DNA from: Wohlfahrtiimonas chitiniclastica DSM 18708
GTDB lineage: Bacteria > Pseudomonadota > Gammaproteobacteria > Cardiobacteriales > Wohlfahrtiimonadaceae
Assembly: GCF_000375345.1 (NCBI RefSeq)
Contig: NZ_AQXD01000002.1
Span: 1 to 55,687, forward strand
Length of the DNA: 55,687 nt
Reading direction: 5' to 3'
The notes under the pieces are model-generated. The model did not search any database and was not told where the DNA came from. It worked only from the letters and a program-made list of their open reading frames with translations. Of the stretch, positions 7,058 to 16,949 are shown in pieces; the stretch's first letter is position 1, and every line of letters begins with the position of its first letter. Made by a program: the position numbers and the translations under genes.

Positions 7058-8473
7058 TTACTTTGAGTTATGTTTTATTTTTTCGATCGCTTTTGTGGTG
7101 GAGTAACCGTCCACAAAGCTTAACAATTCAACACGTCCACCATTATTGAGGACGGCGTTTGCCCCTGCAATTTGATCCACAGTGTAATCACTGCCTTTGA
7201 CCAAAACATCGGGCAGCAATGCATTGATGAGGTTTTCTGGCGTCTCTTCATCAAAAATGATCACCCAATCCACGGCACTTAAAGAGGCAAGCACAGTGGC
7301 GCGGCTCTCTTGATCCATAATGGGGCGATTGTCGCCTTTCAGTGCTTTGATGGAGCGATCAGAATTGAGCGCCACAATGAGGCGATCGCCCAATTGTCTG
7401 GCTTCATTTAAATAAGTCACATGCCCTTTGTGCAAAATGTCAAAGCAGCCATTGGTCATCACGATGGTTTCATTATTGGCACGGGCGGCTTTTAACTCAG
7501 CTTGCAACTCATCGAGCGTTAAGACTAAGTGATGTGCGCGTTCAAGAGACGTGATGGCAGCATTGAGTTCATCAACCGTCACTTGTGATGCGCCAAGTTT
7601 ACCCACCACAATGGAGGCGGCAATGTTGGCAATCACAGAAGCTTCCGTCAATGGTTTGCCTTCGGCGAGCATGGCGGCAAGGGTTGCAATCACAGTATCG
7701 CCAGCACCTGTGACATCATAGACATCTTGCGCTTTCGCTGGAATGGTAAAGGGCGCTTCATCGGCTTGAATGAGCGTCATGCCTTCTTCACTGCGTGTGA
7801 TGAGTAGGGCAGTTAAGTCAAGTTCTGCACGCAGCGCTTCGGCTTTTTTAATGAATACTTCTTCCGTTGGACAAATGCCAACAATCGCTTCAAATTCAGA
7901 GCGATTCGGCGTCAAGAGTGTTGCGCCGCGGTATTTTGTGAAGTCCAATCCTTTTGGATCAATGATCACAGGAATATTGTGGGCTTTAGCATGTGCGATA
8001 TAAGTGGCCGGATCACTCAAAAAACCTTTTTGATAATCCGATAAAATCACAATGGCCGATTGCTCAATCCATTTGAGTAAGCGCGCATGATACGCTGCAT
8101 CTGTTTGATGGGTGATGCCTGCTTCCTCAAAATCACAGCGCAACATATGTTGCTGACGGCTGATGATACGAAGCTTTGTGATGGTTGGGTGTGCATGGTT
8201 TGTCCAGCATTCTGTGGGAATGTGATGCGCATCGCACAATGCCATAAAGCGCTCACCATCGGCATCATGGCCAATGGCACCGGCAAGCACCACAGATTGA
8301 TCGAGTGAGCGTAAGTTTAAAGCAACGTTTGCCGCACCGCCTAAACGATCTTCTGTCTCTTGAATGTTGATGACGGGAATCGGCGCTTCAGGTGAGATGC
8401 GTTTTGCAGCGCCAAACCAATAGCGATCGAGCATTAAATCGCCAATCACAGTGATCAAAGCTTGGCTCATCAT
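7058..8473 (-). CDS. hldE: Bifunctional heptose 7-phosphate kinase / heptose 1-phosphate adenylyltransferase
   Basis: Two-domain enzyme for ADP-heptose synthesis, which supplies the LPS inner core. Residues 1-about 315 form a PfkB-type kinase (GDLMLDRYWFG, DRLGGAANVALNL and the anion hole/catalytic base in DVTGAGDTVIATLAAML). The C-terminal part is a cytidylyltransferase-like domain with TNGCFDILHKGHVTYL (about 341-356), the HxGH equivalent. At 471 residues it is the fused, full-length form. The start ATG shares one base with the tatD stop (TAATG), so translation is probably coupled. It ends the long pilG-to-hldE transcription unit. Confidence 0.96.
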   Translation of the reverse strand: MMSQALITVIGDLMLDRYWFGAAKRISPEAPIPVINIQETEDRLGGAANVALNLRSLDQSVVLAGAIGHDADGERFMALCDAHHIPTECWTNHAHPTITKLRIISRQQHMLRCDFEEAGITHQTDAAYHARLLKWIEQSAIVILSDYQKGFLSDPATYIAHAKAHNIPVIIDPKGLDFTKYRGATLLTPNRSEFEAIVGICPTEEVFIKKAEALRAELDLTALLITRSEEGMTLIQADEAPFTIPAKAQDVYDVTGAGDTVIATLAAMLAEGKPLTEASVIANIAASIVVGKLGASQVTVDELNAAITSLERAHHLVLTLDELQAELKAARANNETIVMTNGCFDILHKGHVTYLNEARQLGDRLIVALNSDRSIKALKGDNRPIMDQESRATVLASLSAVDWVIIFDEETPENLINALLPDVLVKGSDYTVDQIAGANAVLNNGGRVELLSFVDGYSTTKAIEKIKHNSK

Positions 8474-9255
8474 TAACCCCCAAGCACTTTAAATAGGGTT
8501 TTAAAATTTTCTGTCGTTGCATTGGCCATGGTGTCAAAGCTCACTTCTTTTAAATCCGCCAATTTTTGTGCCACGTGATGCACGCGGGTAGGGTAGTTCA
8601 CTTTTCCGCGATACGGCACAGGCGTCAAATAAGGGGAATCTGTTTCCACCAATAAACGGTCGAGGGGCACTTTTTTGGCAACCTCACGCAACTCTTGTGC
8701 ATTATTAAAGGTCACAATGCCTGAAAAGGAGATGTAAAAGCCCAAATCCAATGCTGCTTTTGCCATTGCCCAATTCTCAGTAAAGCAATGCATGACGCCG
8801 CCACAGCGATCGGCATGATTTTCCTTCATGATGGCAATTGTATCTTCTCTTGCATCACGTGTGTGAATGATGAGGGGTTTGTTGTGTAAATTGGCCACTT
8901 CAATTTGGCGTGCAAACAGCGTTTGCTGCTCTTGAGGATTGTCACCATAATGGTAATCAAGCCCTGTCTCACCCACTGCGATGACGCGGGAATCTTGCAT
9001 AAAAGGCGCAAATTGTGCCACATCAAAATCTAAATCTTTTGCTTTAATGTCCCCGGGATGAATGCCAAAGGAGAGAAAAACATTTTCATAAGGCGCGGTT
9101 AAATCCGCCATGTTTTGCCAATCATCAGGATGCACAGCCACACACAGCATGTGGCTGATGTCCGCCTCGCGGTTCGCTTGCATCAAATGGGCAAAGTTAT
9201 GGTCAAATGTGGTCAGATCAATGCGATCTAAGTGGCAATGGGAATCTATTAACAT
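8473..9255 (-). CDS. tatD: TatD family metal-dependent hydrolase
   Basis: TIM-barrel metal-dependent hydrolase; relatives have 3'-5' DNase activity. The metal ligands are in place: the N-terminal DSHCHLD (residues 4-10), GETGLDYH around 97-104, IHTRDA around 129-134, HCFTE around 154 and ETDSPYL around 204. Length 260 is usual. Gene order pilZ-tatD is also found in Pseudomonas, so this pairing is old. The pilZ stop and tatD start are only a few bases apart and tatD overlaps hldE by one base. It could also be called YcfH; the subfamily is not certain. Confidence 0.92.
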   Translation of the reverse strand: MLIDSHCHLDRIDLTTFDHNFAHLMQANREADISHMLCVAVHPDDWQNMADLTAPYENVFLSFGIHPGDIKAKDLDFDVAQFAPFMQDSRVIAVGETGLDYHYGDNPQEQQTLFARQIEVANLHNKPLIIHTRDAREDTIAIMKENHADRCGGVMHCFTENWAMAKAALDLGFYISFSGIVTFNNAQELREVAKKVPLDRLLVETDSPYLTPVPYRGKVNYPTRVHHVAQKLADLKEVSFDTMANATTENFKTLFKVLGG

Positions 9256-9259
9256 ATCA

Positions 9260-9598
9260 CTACATCGTTAAGGTAAACGGGGATTTTTTCTTGGCAGAAC
9301 CCACGCATTTTTTCAAACGCTCATTTAAAGGGCCTGCATTCATACCCGTTAATTGTACACCGATCCCAGGTTTTCCTTTGCGCGAATTTTCAGTATTGAT
9401 CCAAACAACTTTTGTAGCGGCAGGATTACGCTTGCCAGGATCATCCGGTAAAATCAGCGCGATGAAGATTTCATCGCCCAATTGATAATTGACAGTTTGC
9501 ATCGGGATGAAGAAACCACCGCCGACCACAAAATCCATATAAACGTTGGCAACTTGTTCAAAATCTTTGAACTCTAGCTGCATTTGCTTAACACTCAT
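9260..9598 (-). CDS. pilZ: Type IV pilus assembly protein PilZ
   Basis: A 112-residue stand-alone PilZ-domain protein. It has the GGGFFIPM and YQLGDEIFIALILPDDP blocks, the KVVWIN strand and the GIGVQL motif, and ends in TLTM like Pseudomonas PilZ (THTM). The canonical N-terminal RxxxR c-di-GMP motif is missing, as in the true pilus PilZ, which works through PilB and FimX and does not bind the nucleotide itself. A strong TAAGGAG precedes the start. It lies nine bases after chpA and just ahead of tatD, so this unit joins pilus chemosensing with pilus assembly. Confidence 0.92.
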   Translation of the reverse strand: MSVKQMQLEFKDFEQVANVYMDFVVGGGFFIPMQTVNYQLGDEIFIALILPDDPGKRNPAATKVVWINTENSRKGKPGIGVQLTGMNAGPLNERLKKCVGSAKKKSPFTLTM

Positions 9599-9607
9599 AT
9601 CAGCTCC

Positions 9608-12600
9608 TTAAGCTTTGGCATTCAATAATTGATCGATGACTTTGAGGATCTCTTCCTCTTGATACGGCTTGCCGCAATATTCATTAGCGCCAATGTCAAA
9701 TGCACGCATGCGGTGCTTCTCACCTGAGCGAGATGTTACCATCATCACAGGGGTTTTCATAAGCTTTTCTGTCTCGCGGATGCGGGTTAAGACCTCAAAT
9801 CCATCCATGCGCGGCATCTCAATGTCGAGCATGATTAAGTCTGGCGTGACATTGACGAGTGTTTCAATCGCCTCTAAACCATCTTTGGCTAAAATCACCT
9901 CATAACCTGCGCGTTCAAGCATGCGCTGACTGACGCGGCGCATGGTAATTGAGTCATCAACCACCATCACAAGCGGTTTGTGCGGTTGAGCTTCTTTGCT
10001 CTCTTGAATCTTCTCTTGGACATGATCGCGCTTGTGGGCTTGTTTGAAGTCCGTTTTCGTAAAGGCAGAAATGTCCACCGTGAAAATGGTTTCCCCATCT
10101 GGCGTCACTGCGCTGCCTGTTAAACCGGGAATGTGGGCGATTTGTGGATTGAGTGGATGCATGATCACCTCAAGCTGCGAGATGATGGATTCAGCGCCGA
10201 GCGCAATCGGCTGGCCATTGAATTCAAAGAGCAGATAAATATAGTTTAAATGACCAGCATGGGCGCCTGAATAGATGCGGTCAAGGTCATAGACATCATA
10301 TTTTTCATTGTGATAAACAAAGTGCGTGCGCTTGCGATCAAAGATCACATCTTTCTCTTGCGTCACGCCAATGATGTCATCAATCGGAATGGCATATTTT
10401 TGTCCATCTGCGCTCACGATCAAGGATTGCACAATCATTAAGGTGGCAGGAATGGATATTTTAAAGGTCACACCTTGATTGGGCACAAAGGATAATTCTG
10501 CATTGCCTTTGAGGATCGTCATCGCTTTGGCTAAAACATCGAGCCCCACGCCGCGCCCTGCATCTTGCGAGAGTTTAGTGGCAGTGGTAAAGCCTGGCAA
10601 CATGATCAAATTCACCAGATCATGATCTGTTAAGGTGTGCGCTTCTGTCACCAATCCTTGTGCAATGGCCTTTTCACGGATTTTTTCCACATTAAAACCG
10701 CGGCCATCATCACTGATTTCAATCGACAAATCAGAGCCGGTTTTCATGACGCGTAACGTGATGGTGCCATTCGGTGATTTGCCTGCATTGATGCGCTCTT
10801 CAGGTGATTCAATGCCATGGACAATGGCGTTGCGGATCATGTGTTCAAAGGCCGCGGTCATTTGCTCAAGCACCAAGCGCTCCACCTGCGTATCGGCGCC
10901 AATGGCCACTAAATCCACCTGTTTATTGTTAGATTTACTCACCTGACGCACGATGCGGCGTAAACGCGGCACAATGTGATTAAAGCTCACTGTACCGATG
11001 TCGGTTAAGGTGTCTGAAATCAACGTCTGATTGCCGGAGAATTTCGACAAAGACGCATTCATGGATTCTACAGATTCAGCAATGTGGCGGTGGAATTCGT
11101 TCACATCTTCAATCGATTCAGAGATCGAGCGCGCCAAATGCTGTAATTCAGAGAATTGATCAAGTTCTAATGGGTCAAAACTCTCTTTATTTTGTGAGGC
11201 TTTGGCATGGCGAGAGATCATTTGTGCTTCTGTTTCAATCTCAATGTTTCGCGCCGTCATATTCAGATATTGCATGGTGCGCGTCAGCTCAGAGAGCGTA
11301 TTGATGATGCTAGAAACGGCATTATTATACTGCGTGGTGAGGATGTTATTTTCAGAGACTTTTTCACTGATGCGTGATAACTGCATCGGCGTGATTTTTA
11401 AGGTACTGAGTTCTGCCTGTGCAGCAATGGCCGTTTGTTCAGAAACCACGGTGGCATTGCTCTCTGTGATGACCTCGCCTTCAATGTTCATCTCGGGCGG
11501 ATTCTCATGGCCAAGGAGCAGATGAAGGGCAGAGAGAAGGTTAAAGCCTTCGCGATCTAAAGTTTTTGCGGGGCTTTCAAGCAACACTTGCAAATGATCA
11601 AGGGCGCGCTGTAACACTTCAAATCGTTTAGGATCGGAGTCAAAGAGCGTGATGTAATTGGCGTCTAACAAGGATTCAAGGGCATGACTGAGCTGACCTA
11701 AGCCCTCTTTGCCCACCATGCGCGCACCTCCTTTTAAGGTGTGCATTTGGCGGCGCAATTCAGAAATGAGATCCGATTGTGGGTTAAAGTTTTCGCCTTG
11801 CCACGCTTGAATGAGTTCATCGGCCTGTTCAAGCACTTCATGGGCTTCTTCTGTGAAGGCTTGCATGATTTCAGGGTCAATTTCTTCTTGCGTCTCTGCG
11901 ATGGGTTGTGGCGCAGGCGATGCCTCGGCTTGCTCGATGGTTAAAATCGGCTTTTGCAACTCATCGATGTAGTTTTGCGCGATTTTTGCATCAATGGTAT
12001 TGGTTTTGATGATGGTTAAAACGGCCGTCAGCACTTTACCCCAGAAGATCAAACGTTCATCTAATGGTGTCAAGCCATGGGCACGGAACAAGAGTAGATG
12101 CTTATGATAGGCTGAAATGAGGGATTGATGCAGCGGAAATTCTTGTGAGAAATTCGGATGCAACAAACATAAGCCCACATCTTGGCTGTAGCGTTTTAAG
12201 GTTGAGTAGGTACGCGTTTCGCACTTGGTGAAGCCTGAGATCAGTTTTTGGCTGAGTTCTTCATTGGTGAGATTGAGCTCTTCATCATGAAGCTTATAGT
12301 CACGCTCATGCATTTCGCTCTGTTCGATCACGCTTTGAATGTTCTCAAACATCGCTTGACGTTTTTCTGAGATGAGGTCCTCTGTGGAGGCAGGGTTTGG
12401 ATCGGTTTCAGCCTCGTTGATGACTTCTGGCACGATGCTGACAACAGGCGGCGCGACATTTAAAAACGCTGATAAATCCCCTTTGTGGGCTAAGAGCATG
12501 TTGCCTTGATTGAGTAAGCGCGCAATCTCTTCATCTGGCACGGTTTGATTGGAAATTTGTGCCTTCACCATCAAGTAAATGTCCGCTAAATGCGCGGTGG

Positions 12601-14494
12601 TGGCGGGTGTTAATTTATGGGCGCCCGATAGGATTTTATCCAACAATTTTTCTGCCGTGCCTGTGATTTCACCAAGCACATTGAGCCCGATCATGCGGGC
12701 ATTGCCTTTAATGGTATGAAAGGCGCGGCGTGCACGTTCAAAATCACTTTGTGTGGCGGCATCTTTTAAGAAAGCGCTTGAAACATCATTGAGGGCAGGC
12801 AAAATTTCGCGCTGCGTCTCTTCGAGCATGTTCTCTTTGAGTACCACAACTAAATCTTCATCTAATTGTGCGGCTTCAGAAGGTTCTGCTTCAGCGCTGC
12901 CTTCAAGGTGATAAGGTGACACATATCCAAAAGGAATGGCATCAAAGTTTTCAAAGTGCTCTGTGGTGTCATTGCTAGCGACGGGCGCGGGTTCAATGGC
13001 CTCAGAGGGCATTGAGACATCGGCAGGATCGACCTGACCTTTGTGATCAATCAAATATTGGGCTTGATAGGCAATGCGTTCAAGCTCTGTGGTGTCTTCG
13101 GATGGATGGGCGATCAATGCACGAATGGCATCATAGCCATCTAATGCATGATGTAAAATGGCGTCACTGAAAGGATAATGATTATCACGCACACCATTGA
13201 TGACGCGTTCAACTTGCCAACCGATCTCGCCAATGATGGGCATTGATGCGGTGTAACCGCTGCCTTTTAATGTATGGAAACAGCGGCGAAGATCCAAAAT
13301 ATCGGTTTCTTTATAAGGATTGGCACGTAGATTTTGTACGGCAATTTCAATCAGCGGGAAGATCTCATCTTCAGACTCTTCTAAGAAGCTCTCTTTCAGT
13401 TCTGCGATCAATTCATCATCGTATTGAGGGCACTCTTTAAAGGTTGGCATTAATCGGCCAGCGATGTAATAAGGATGCTTGGTGTGTTCAGAGATTGTGC
13501 TGACAGCTGTGTCAACCATCGATGGCGCCTCAACAACTGGTGCAGCCTTTTGAATGTAGGCATTCAGTATTCCTCTCAACTCAGTGTGTAAAGCGGATAA
13601 AACGCGCGCAGCATTTTGTGCATTTTCCTCATCAATGAAGCGTTCACAAAGCGTCAGTGTGGCATCGGATGGCACAAATAGGAGTTTTGATTGCGCAGCA
13701 CTCACTAAATCATGTACATCTTTGAGATATTTTGTGTTCTCTTTAGGCGCATTTTTCAAGCGTTCAATGGCATCAAAATAACGCTTGTGCGTCATTAAGG
13801 ATTGGCGATCCGCAAGATCTGTCGCAAAGTGATCCCCAAAGCCATAATGGTGAAGGGCAGCTGAATGCTCAAAGAAGTCCACCAATTGAATGACGGCAAT
13901 CAATTGCTGTTCGGGGGATGCATGATGGATATCGGGAGCATCGGGATAGATGTCGGACAATGCCGCATGATAAGGGGCAAGCAGTGCCTTAGCATCTTCT
14001 GGCAATTGTCCTTGCGTATTGATCTCTAAAATCAATTTTTGTAACACATCGATGGGCAGATCATGAAGGGCAGCATCGATCGGTGCAGGCGCTGCGATGA
14101 CCTCAGGGGCACTTTCGATCGTTTCCACAACGGCTTGACGCACAGGCGGTACCATTGGGGCAATGTTGAGGGCATCAAAGTGTGCAACCATGGCTTCACT
14201 GCTTGGGAAATGACCCTGCTCGATCTGTTTAAGGCATTGGATGAGGGCATGAATCCGCTTTTGCTCATTGTGCTGAAAATAACGCTGATCACGGCGCTGA
14301 TGAAAGGCATAAAAGCGCTGCCAAATCGCGGCATGTTCAGGATCATGTTCAATGAGTTGAAGGAGTGATTCGATGTCAAATGAATCCACAGCTTGTTGGT
14401 TTTTTTCCGAGGACGAGGTGCTCCAAATCTTACGAATTAAAAATGCTCGTAAACGTTTAACTGCTGTTGTTAACTCATCACGCAATGCTGCCAT
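9608..14494 (-). CDS. chpA: Hybrid chemotaxis histidine kinase ChpA (PilL)
   Basis: Giant CheA-type kinase of 1628 residues that signals surface contact to the type IV pilus system. Three HPt domains are visible by their phosphorylatable histidines: HTLKGSGYT near residue 404, HTIKGNARM near 590 and HTLKGGARM near 915. A dimerisation region follows (about 1010-1130), then the HATPase with EHMIRNAIVHG near 1218, DDGRGF and GRGVGLDVL near 1315. A CheW-like domain (about 1365-1490) and a C-terminal receiver (VMVVDDSITMRR to CGKPYQEEE, about 1505-1625, with acceptor Asp in LIMLDIEMP) close the protein. P. aeruginosa ChpA is larger, with more HPt-like modules. The N-terminal 350 residues have no motif I can name. 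Confidence 0.95.
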   Translation of the reverse strand: MAALRDELTTAVKRLRAFLIRKIWSTSSSEKNQQAVDSFDIESLLQLIEHDPEHAAIWQRFYAFHQRRDQRYFQHNEQKRIHALIQCLKQIEQGHFPSSEAMVAHFDALNIAPMVPPVRQAVVETIESAPEVIAAPAPIDAALHDLPIDVLQKLILEINTQGQLPEDAKALLAPYHAALSDIYPDAPDIHHASPEQQLIAVIQLVDFFEHSAALHHYGFGDHFATDLADRQSLMTHKRYFDAIERLKNAPKENTKYLKDVHDLVSAAQSKLLFVPSDATLTLCERFIDEENAQNAARVLSALHTELRGILNAYIQKAAPVVEAPSMVDTAVSTISEHTKHPYYIAGRLMPTFKECPQYDDELIAELKESFLEESEDEIFPLIEIAVQNLRANPYKETDILDLRRCFHTLKGSGYTASMPIIGEIGWQVERVINGVRDNHYPFSDAILHHALDGYDAIRALIAHPSEDTTELERIAYQAQYLIDHKGQVDPADVSMPSEAIEPAPVASNDTTEHFENFDAIPFGYVSPYHLEGSAEAEPSEAAQLDEDLVVVLKENMLEETQREILPALNDVSSAFLKDAATQSDFERARRAFHTIKGNARMIGLNVLGEITGTAEKLLDKILSGAHKLTPATTAHLADIYLMVKAQISNQTVPDEEIARLLNQGNMLLAHKGDLSAFLNVAPPVVSIVPEVINEAETDPNPASTEDLISEKRQAMFENIQSVIEQSEMHERDYKLHDEELNLTNEELSQKLISGFTKCETRTYSTLKRYSQDVGLCLLHPNFSQEFPLHQSLISAYHKHLLLFRAHGLTPLDERLIFWGKVLTAVLTIIKTNTIDAKIAQNYIDELQKPILTIEQAEASPAPQPIAETQEEIDPEIMQAFTEEAHEVLEQADELIQAWQGENFNPQSDLISELRRQMHTLKGGARMVGKEGLGQLSHALESLLDANYITLFDSDPKRFEVLQRALDHLQVLLESPAKTLDREGFNLLSALHLLLGHENPPEMNIEGEVITESNATVVSEQTAIAAQAELSTLKITPMQLSRISEKVSENNILTTQYNNAVSSIINTLSELTRTMQYLNMTARNIEIETEAQMISRHAKASQNKESFDPLELDQFSELQHLARSISESIEDVNEFHRHIAESVESMNASLSKFSGNQTLISDTLTDIGTVSFNHIVPRLRRIVRQVSKSNNKQVDLVAIGADTQVERLVLEQMTAAFEHMIRNAIVHGIESPEERINAGKSPNGTITLRVMKTGSDLSIEISDDGRGFNVEKIREKAIAQGLVTEAHTLTDHDLVNLIMLPGFTTATKLSQDAGRGVGLDVLAKAMTILKGNAELSFVPNQGVTFKISIPATLMIVQSLIVSADGQKYAIPIDDIIGVTQEKDVIFDRKRTHFVYHNEKYDVYDLDRIYSGAHAGHLNYIYLLFEFNGQPIALGAESIISQLEVIMHPLNPQIAHIPGLTGSAVTPDGETIFTVDISAFTKTDFKQAHKRDHVQEKIQESKEAQPHKPLVMVVDDSITMRRVSQRMLERAGYEVILAKDGLEAIETLVNVTPDLIMLDIEMPRMDGFEVLTRIRETEKLMKTPVMMVTSRSGEKHRMRAFDIGANEYCGKPYQEEEILKVIDQLLNAKA

Positions 14495-14552
14495 TGATTA
14501 GTTCCTATGTTCGATGTGAAGGGGCAAATGCCCCTTTGGATGCTCAATTGAT

Positions 14553-16013
14553 TTATTTGATTTTAAAGCCACTGATGGATTCGCGTAACTCATTGGCCAA
14601 TTCGTTGATTTTTTCAACTGAACGATTGGTGATTTGTGTGCTCGTTACGTTTTGTTCCGTCAATTTTTTGATGGAGTCAATGCTGTCTTTCATTTTGTTA
14701 CCTAATGAGGAAACTTCGCGTGAAGATTTAGAGACGTTTTGAATCATAGAAGCCAATTGTGTGGAAACCGATTCAATTTCGTTCAAGGATTCACCTGCGC
14801 GTTCTGCTAAGTTCGCACCATTGACCACTTCACTGGTGCTTTTTTCCATCGCAAAGATCGCTTCGTTGGTATCAGTTTGGATCGCTTTAACGATGTTTTC
14901 AACGCGGCGTGTTGCGTTACCCGTACGTTCAGCTAAGCGTTGGATTTCATCGGCAACCACTGCAAAGCCTCGGCCAGCATCACCGGCTGCCGCCGCTTGA
15001 ATGGAGGCGTTCAATGCGAGAATGTGCGTTTGGTCCGCGATGTCGTTGATGAGTTCAACAATGTCCCCAATCTCTTGAGACGATTCACCTAAGCGTTTGA
15101 TGCGTTTAGACGTTTCTTGGATGTGATCACGAATTTGATCCATACCAGAAATGGTTGAACGCACACGTTCAGAACCGGAGCGCGCCACTTCTGTGGAGCT
15201 CATCGCAATGTCAACCGCAGAGGATGTTTGATCCGATACATCGATCATTGCTTCTGTGACGTGAATCACGGTGTTTGATGCCTCTGCAATACGGCGTGCC
15301 TGTTCTGTGGAGGCATTGATCAAGTCTTCTGCCACCGTTGATGAATCGCCAACAGCTTCAGAGAGTTTCTTTGTGGATTGATTCACCATTGATACAAGGT
15401 TACGAAGCTCTTCAACGGAGTAGTTAAAGGAGTCTGCGAGTGTGCCTGTGATGTCATCGGAGACTTGGGCTTGTACCGTCAAGTCACCTTCAGAGAGGGC
15501 TTGAATCACTTCTAAAAATTCAAGTAAAGCTTGCTGCGTGTGCTGCTGTGCGTGTAAAGATTGTGTGTCTTCCACAGAAACGGCGTTGTTATTGCGGGAC
15601 ATTAACACCAATAAAATCAACAAGCTCAATGCTGCCAATCCCCATAAAATGTAGATGGTATAGCTTGGCAATTGAAGGCCGTGAAATTCTACAGTGTCAG
15701 ACTCTTGTTTAAGGCTTTGATTGACGTTCGCTAAGCTCTGATTTTGTGCCTGTAGGCTTTGTTGAAGCTCTGCTAAAGCTTCGATGGCTTGCTCATCGTT
15801 GTCAGATTTGATGGCATTGAGCAATTTGACGGTATTTTTCTCATTTAAATGGCTGCTCGTCAATTGAGATTGCAAAATGCTGTTGCGATTTTCGTAGGTT
15901 TCATCATGTTGACTCATCATGAGTGCAATGCTAAGACCTGTAAACACAACCAATGCAATGGCGCACAGAATGTGGGGAATGTGGGTGGAAAAGAAACTGT
16001 TGGATTTGGACAT
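14553..16013 (-). CDS. pilJ: Type IV pilus methyl-accepting chemotaxis protein PilJ
   Basis: Membrane chemoreceptor that feeds ChpA through PilI. Two hydrophobic helices (about residues 13-33 and 118-140) enclose a periplasmic part of only about 85 residues, much shorter than the paired PilJ domains of Pseudomonas. A HAMP-like linker (LEVIQALSEGDLTVQ) and a coiled-coil signalling domain follow, with the hairpin tip DIADQTHILALNASIQAAAAGDAGRGFAVVADE written here in parts: IADQTHILALNA and GRGFAVVADEIQRLAER. The ATG at 16013 (486 residues) is preferred because GAGG stands nine bases ahead. No PilK methyltransferase gene is next to it. Confidence 0.92.
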   Translation of the reverse strand: MSKSNSFFSTHIPHILCAIALVVFTGLSIALMMSQHDETYENRNSILQSQLTSSHLNEKNTVKLLNAIKSDNDEQAIEALAELQQSLQAQNQSLANVNQSLKQESDTVEFHGLQLPSYTIYILWGLAALSLLILLVLMSRNNNAVSVEDTQSLHAQQHTQQALLEFLEVIQALSEGDLTVQAQVSDDITGTLADSFNYSVEELRNLVSMVNQSTKKLSEAVGDSSTVAEDLINASTEQARRIAEASNTVIHVTEAMIDVSDQTSSAVDIAMSSTEVARSGSERVRSTISGMDQIRDHIQETSKRIKRLGESSQEIGDIVELINDIADQTHILALNASIQAAAAGDAGRGFAVVADEIQRLAERTGNATRRVENIVKAIQTDTNEAIFAMEKSTSEVVNGANLAERAGESLNEIESVSTQLASMIQNVSKSSREVSSLGNKMKDSIDSIKKLTEQNVTSTQITNRSVEKINELANELRESISGFKIK

Positions 16014-16043
16014 GGTTGCTTGCCTCATTAAATTAAACGTGAT

Positions 16044-16502
16044 CTATAGGAGTTCTGGGTGCATAAATTGTGGATGATCGATCAATTTGGTGAGGTTGAT
16101 ATTGTATAGATAACCCTCATCGATCTCATACATCCCTTGAACAATCTCAGGCACGCCTGAAAATTCAGGCGGCAATTGATGCGCTTCTTGTTGCGTTGCG
16201 CGGATGACACGAATCCCCATCAAACGATTGACTTTAATGCCAAACTGCCACTCATTTTTCTGAATGATTAAAATGTTGTTTTTATGCTGTTCAGAAGAGC
16301 GGTTGATGATGGATTGATTGGAAAACTTTAAAATGTCTGTCACGGGGACGATGTTCCCGCGCAACTGAATCGTGCCCACTAACCACTCTTTCGTCAAGGG
16401 CACAGGTGCAGGTTTAATGCCTTGGACCACTTCTGAGATGTCATCAATCTTGGTGATGCACAGAATGTTATCGATGGTGTAAACGATGCCTCTAATGTTC
16501 AT
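16044..16502 (-). CDS. pilI: CheW-like adaptor PilI
   Basis: A 152-residue CheW-domain protein that bridges the receptor PilJ and the kinase ChpA. The CheW pattern is seen in EVVQGIKPAPVPLTKEWLVGTIQLRGNIVPVTD (here cited by its parts EWLVGTIQLRG and IVPVTDILK) and in the C-terminal GMYEIDEGYLYNINLTKL. It sits between pilG (10 bases away) and pilJ (30 bases), matching the order in other Chp clusters. Confidence 0.9.
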   Translation of the reverse strand: MNIRGIVYTIDNILCITKIDDISEVVQGIKPAPVPLTKEWLVGTIQLRGNIVPVTDILKFSNQSIINRSSEQHKNNILIIQKNEWQFGIKVNRLMGIRVIRATQQEAHQLPPEFSGVPEIVQGMYEIDEGYLYNINLTKLIDHPQFMHPELL

Positions 16503-16512
16503 GCGTCAGCCT

Positions 16513-16884
16513 TTATGCGGTTAAATTGAGAGAAGTCAATAGATCGGTTAATAACTCCGCCTTACAAGGCTTGCCTAAAAAGCCCACGGCGCCTAATGTT
16601 TGCGCGCGCATGCGGTCACAAATGCCTTCTTTACCAGATAAAATGATGACGGGGATCTTTTGTGTGGTTGAGTGCTGTTTGAGCAAAGAGAGCACATCGG
16701 TGCCTTCTAAAACGGGCATCGAGAGATCTAATAAAATCACATCCGGTTGAACGCTGAGCACACGCTCAAGGGCATCTAAGCCATTGTTGGCCGTATGCGC
16801 GGTGTAGCCCAAATTTTGGAGCATGTTTTTAATGCCGATTCTAGCTGTTGCACTATCATCTATAATTAATGCTGTTTTATTCAT
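16513..16884 (-). CDS. pilG: Single-domain response regulator, PilG-like
   Basis: A 123-residue stand-alone receiver domain. The acidic pocket (IDDS near residues 8-11), the acceptor Asp in VILLDLSMP (near 54), the Thr/Ser in IILSGKEG and the lysine in GKPC are all present. The SGKEGICDRMRAQTLGAVGFLGKP stretch resembles PilG more than PilH. Only one receiver gene is here, whereas Pseudomonas has both pilG and pilH; the receiver on ChpA may fill the second role. It is the first gene of the minus-strand unit. A TATAAT on the minus strand (16917-16922) may be its -10, without a clear -35. Confidence 0.85.
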   Translation of the reverse strand: MNKTALIIDDSATARIGIKNMLQNLGYTAHTANNGLDALERVLSVQPDVILLDLSMPVLEGTDVLSLLKQHSTTQKIPVIILSGKEGICDRMRAQTLGAVGFLGKPCKAELLTDLLTSLNLTA

Positions 16885-16949
16885 TATGTACTCGCAACCT
16901 GAAATTTCATCGCAATATTATACGTGATTTAAATGGATTTGGTATAAAG

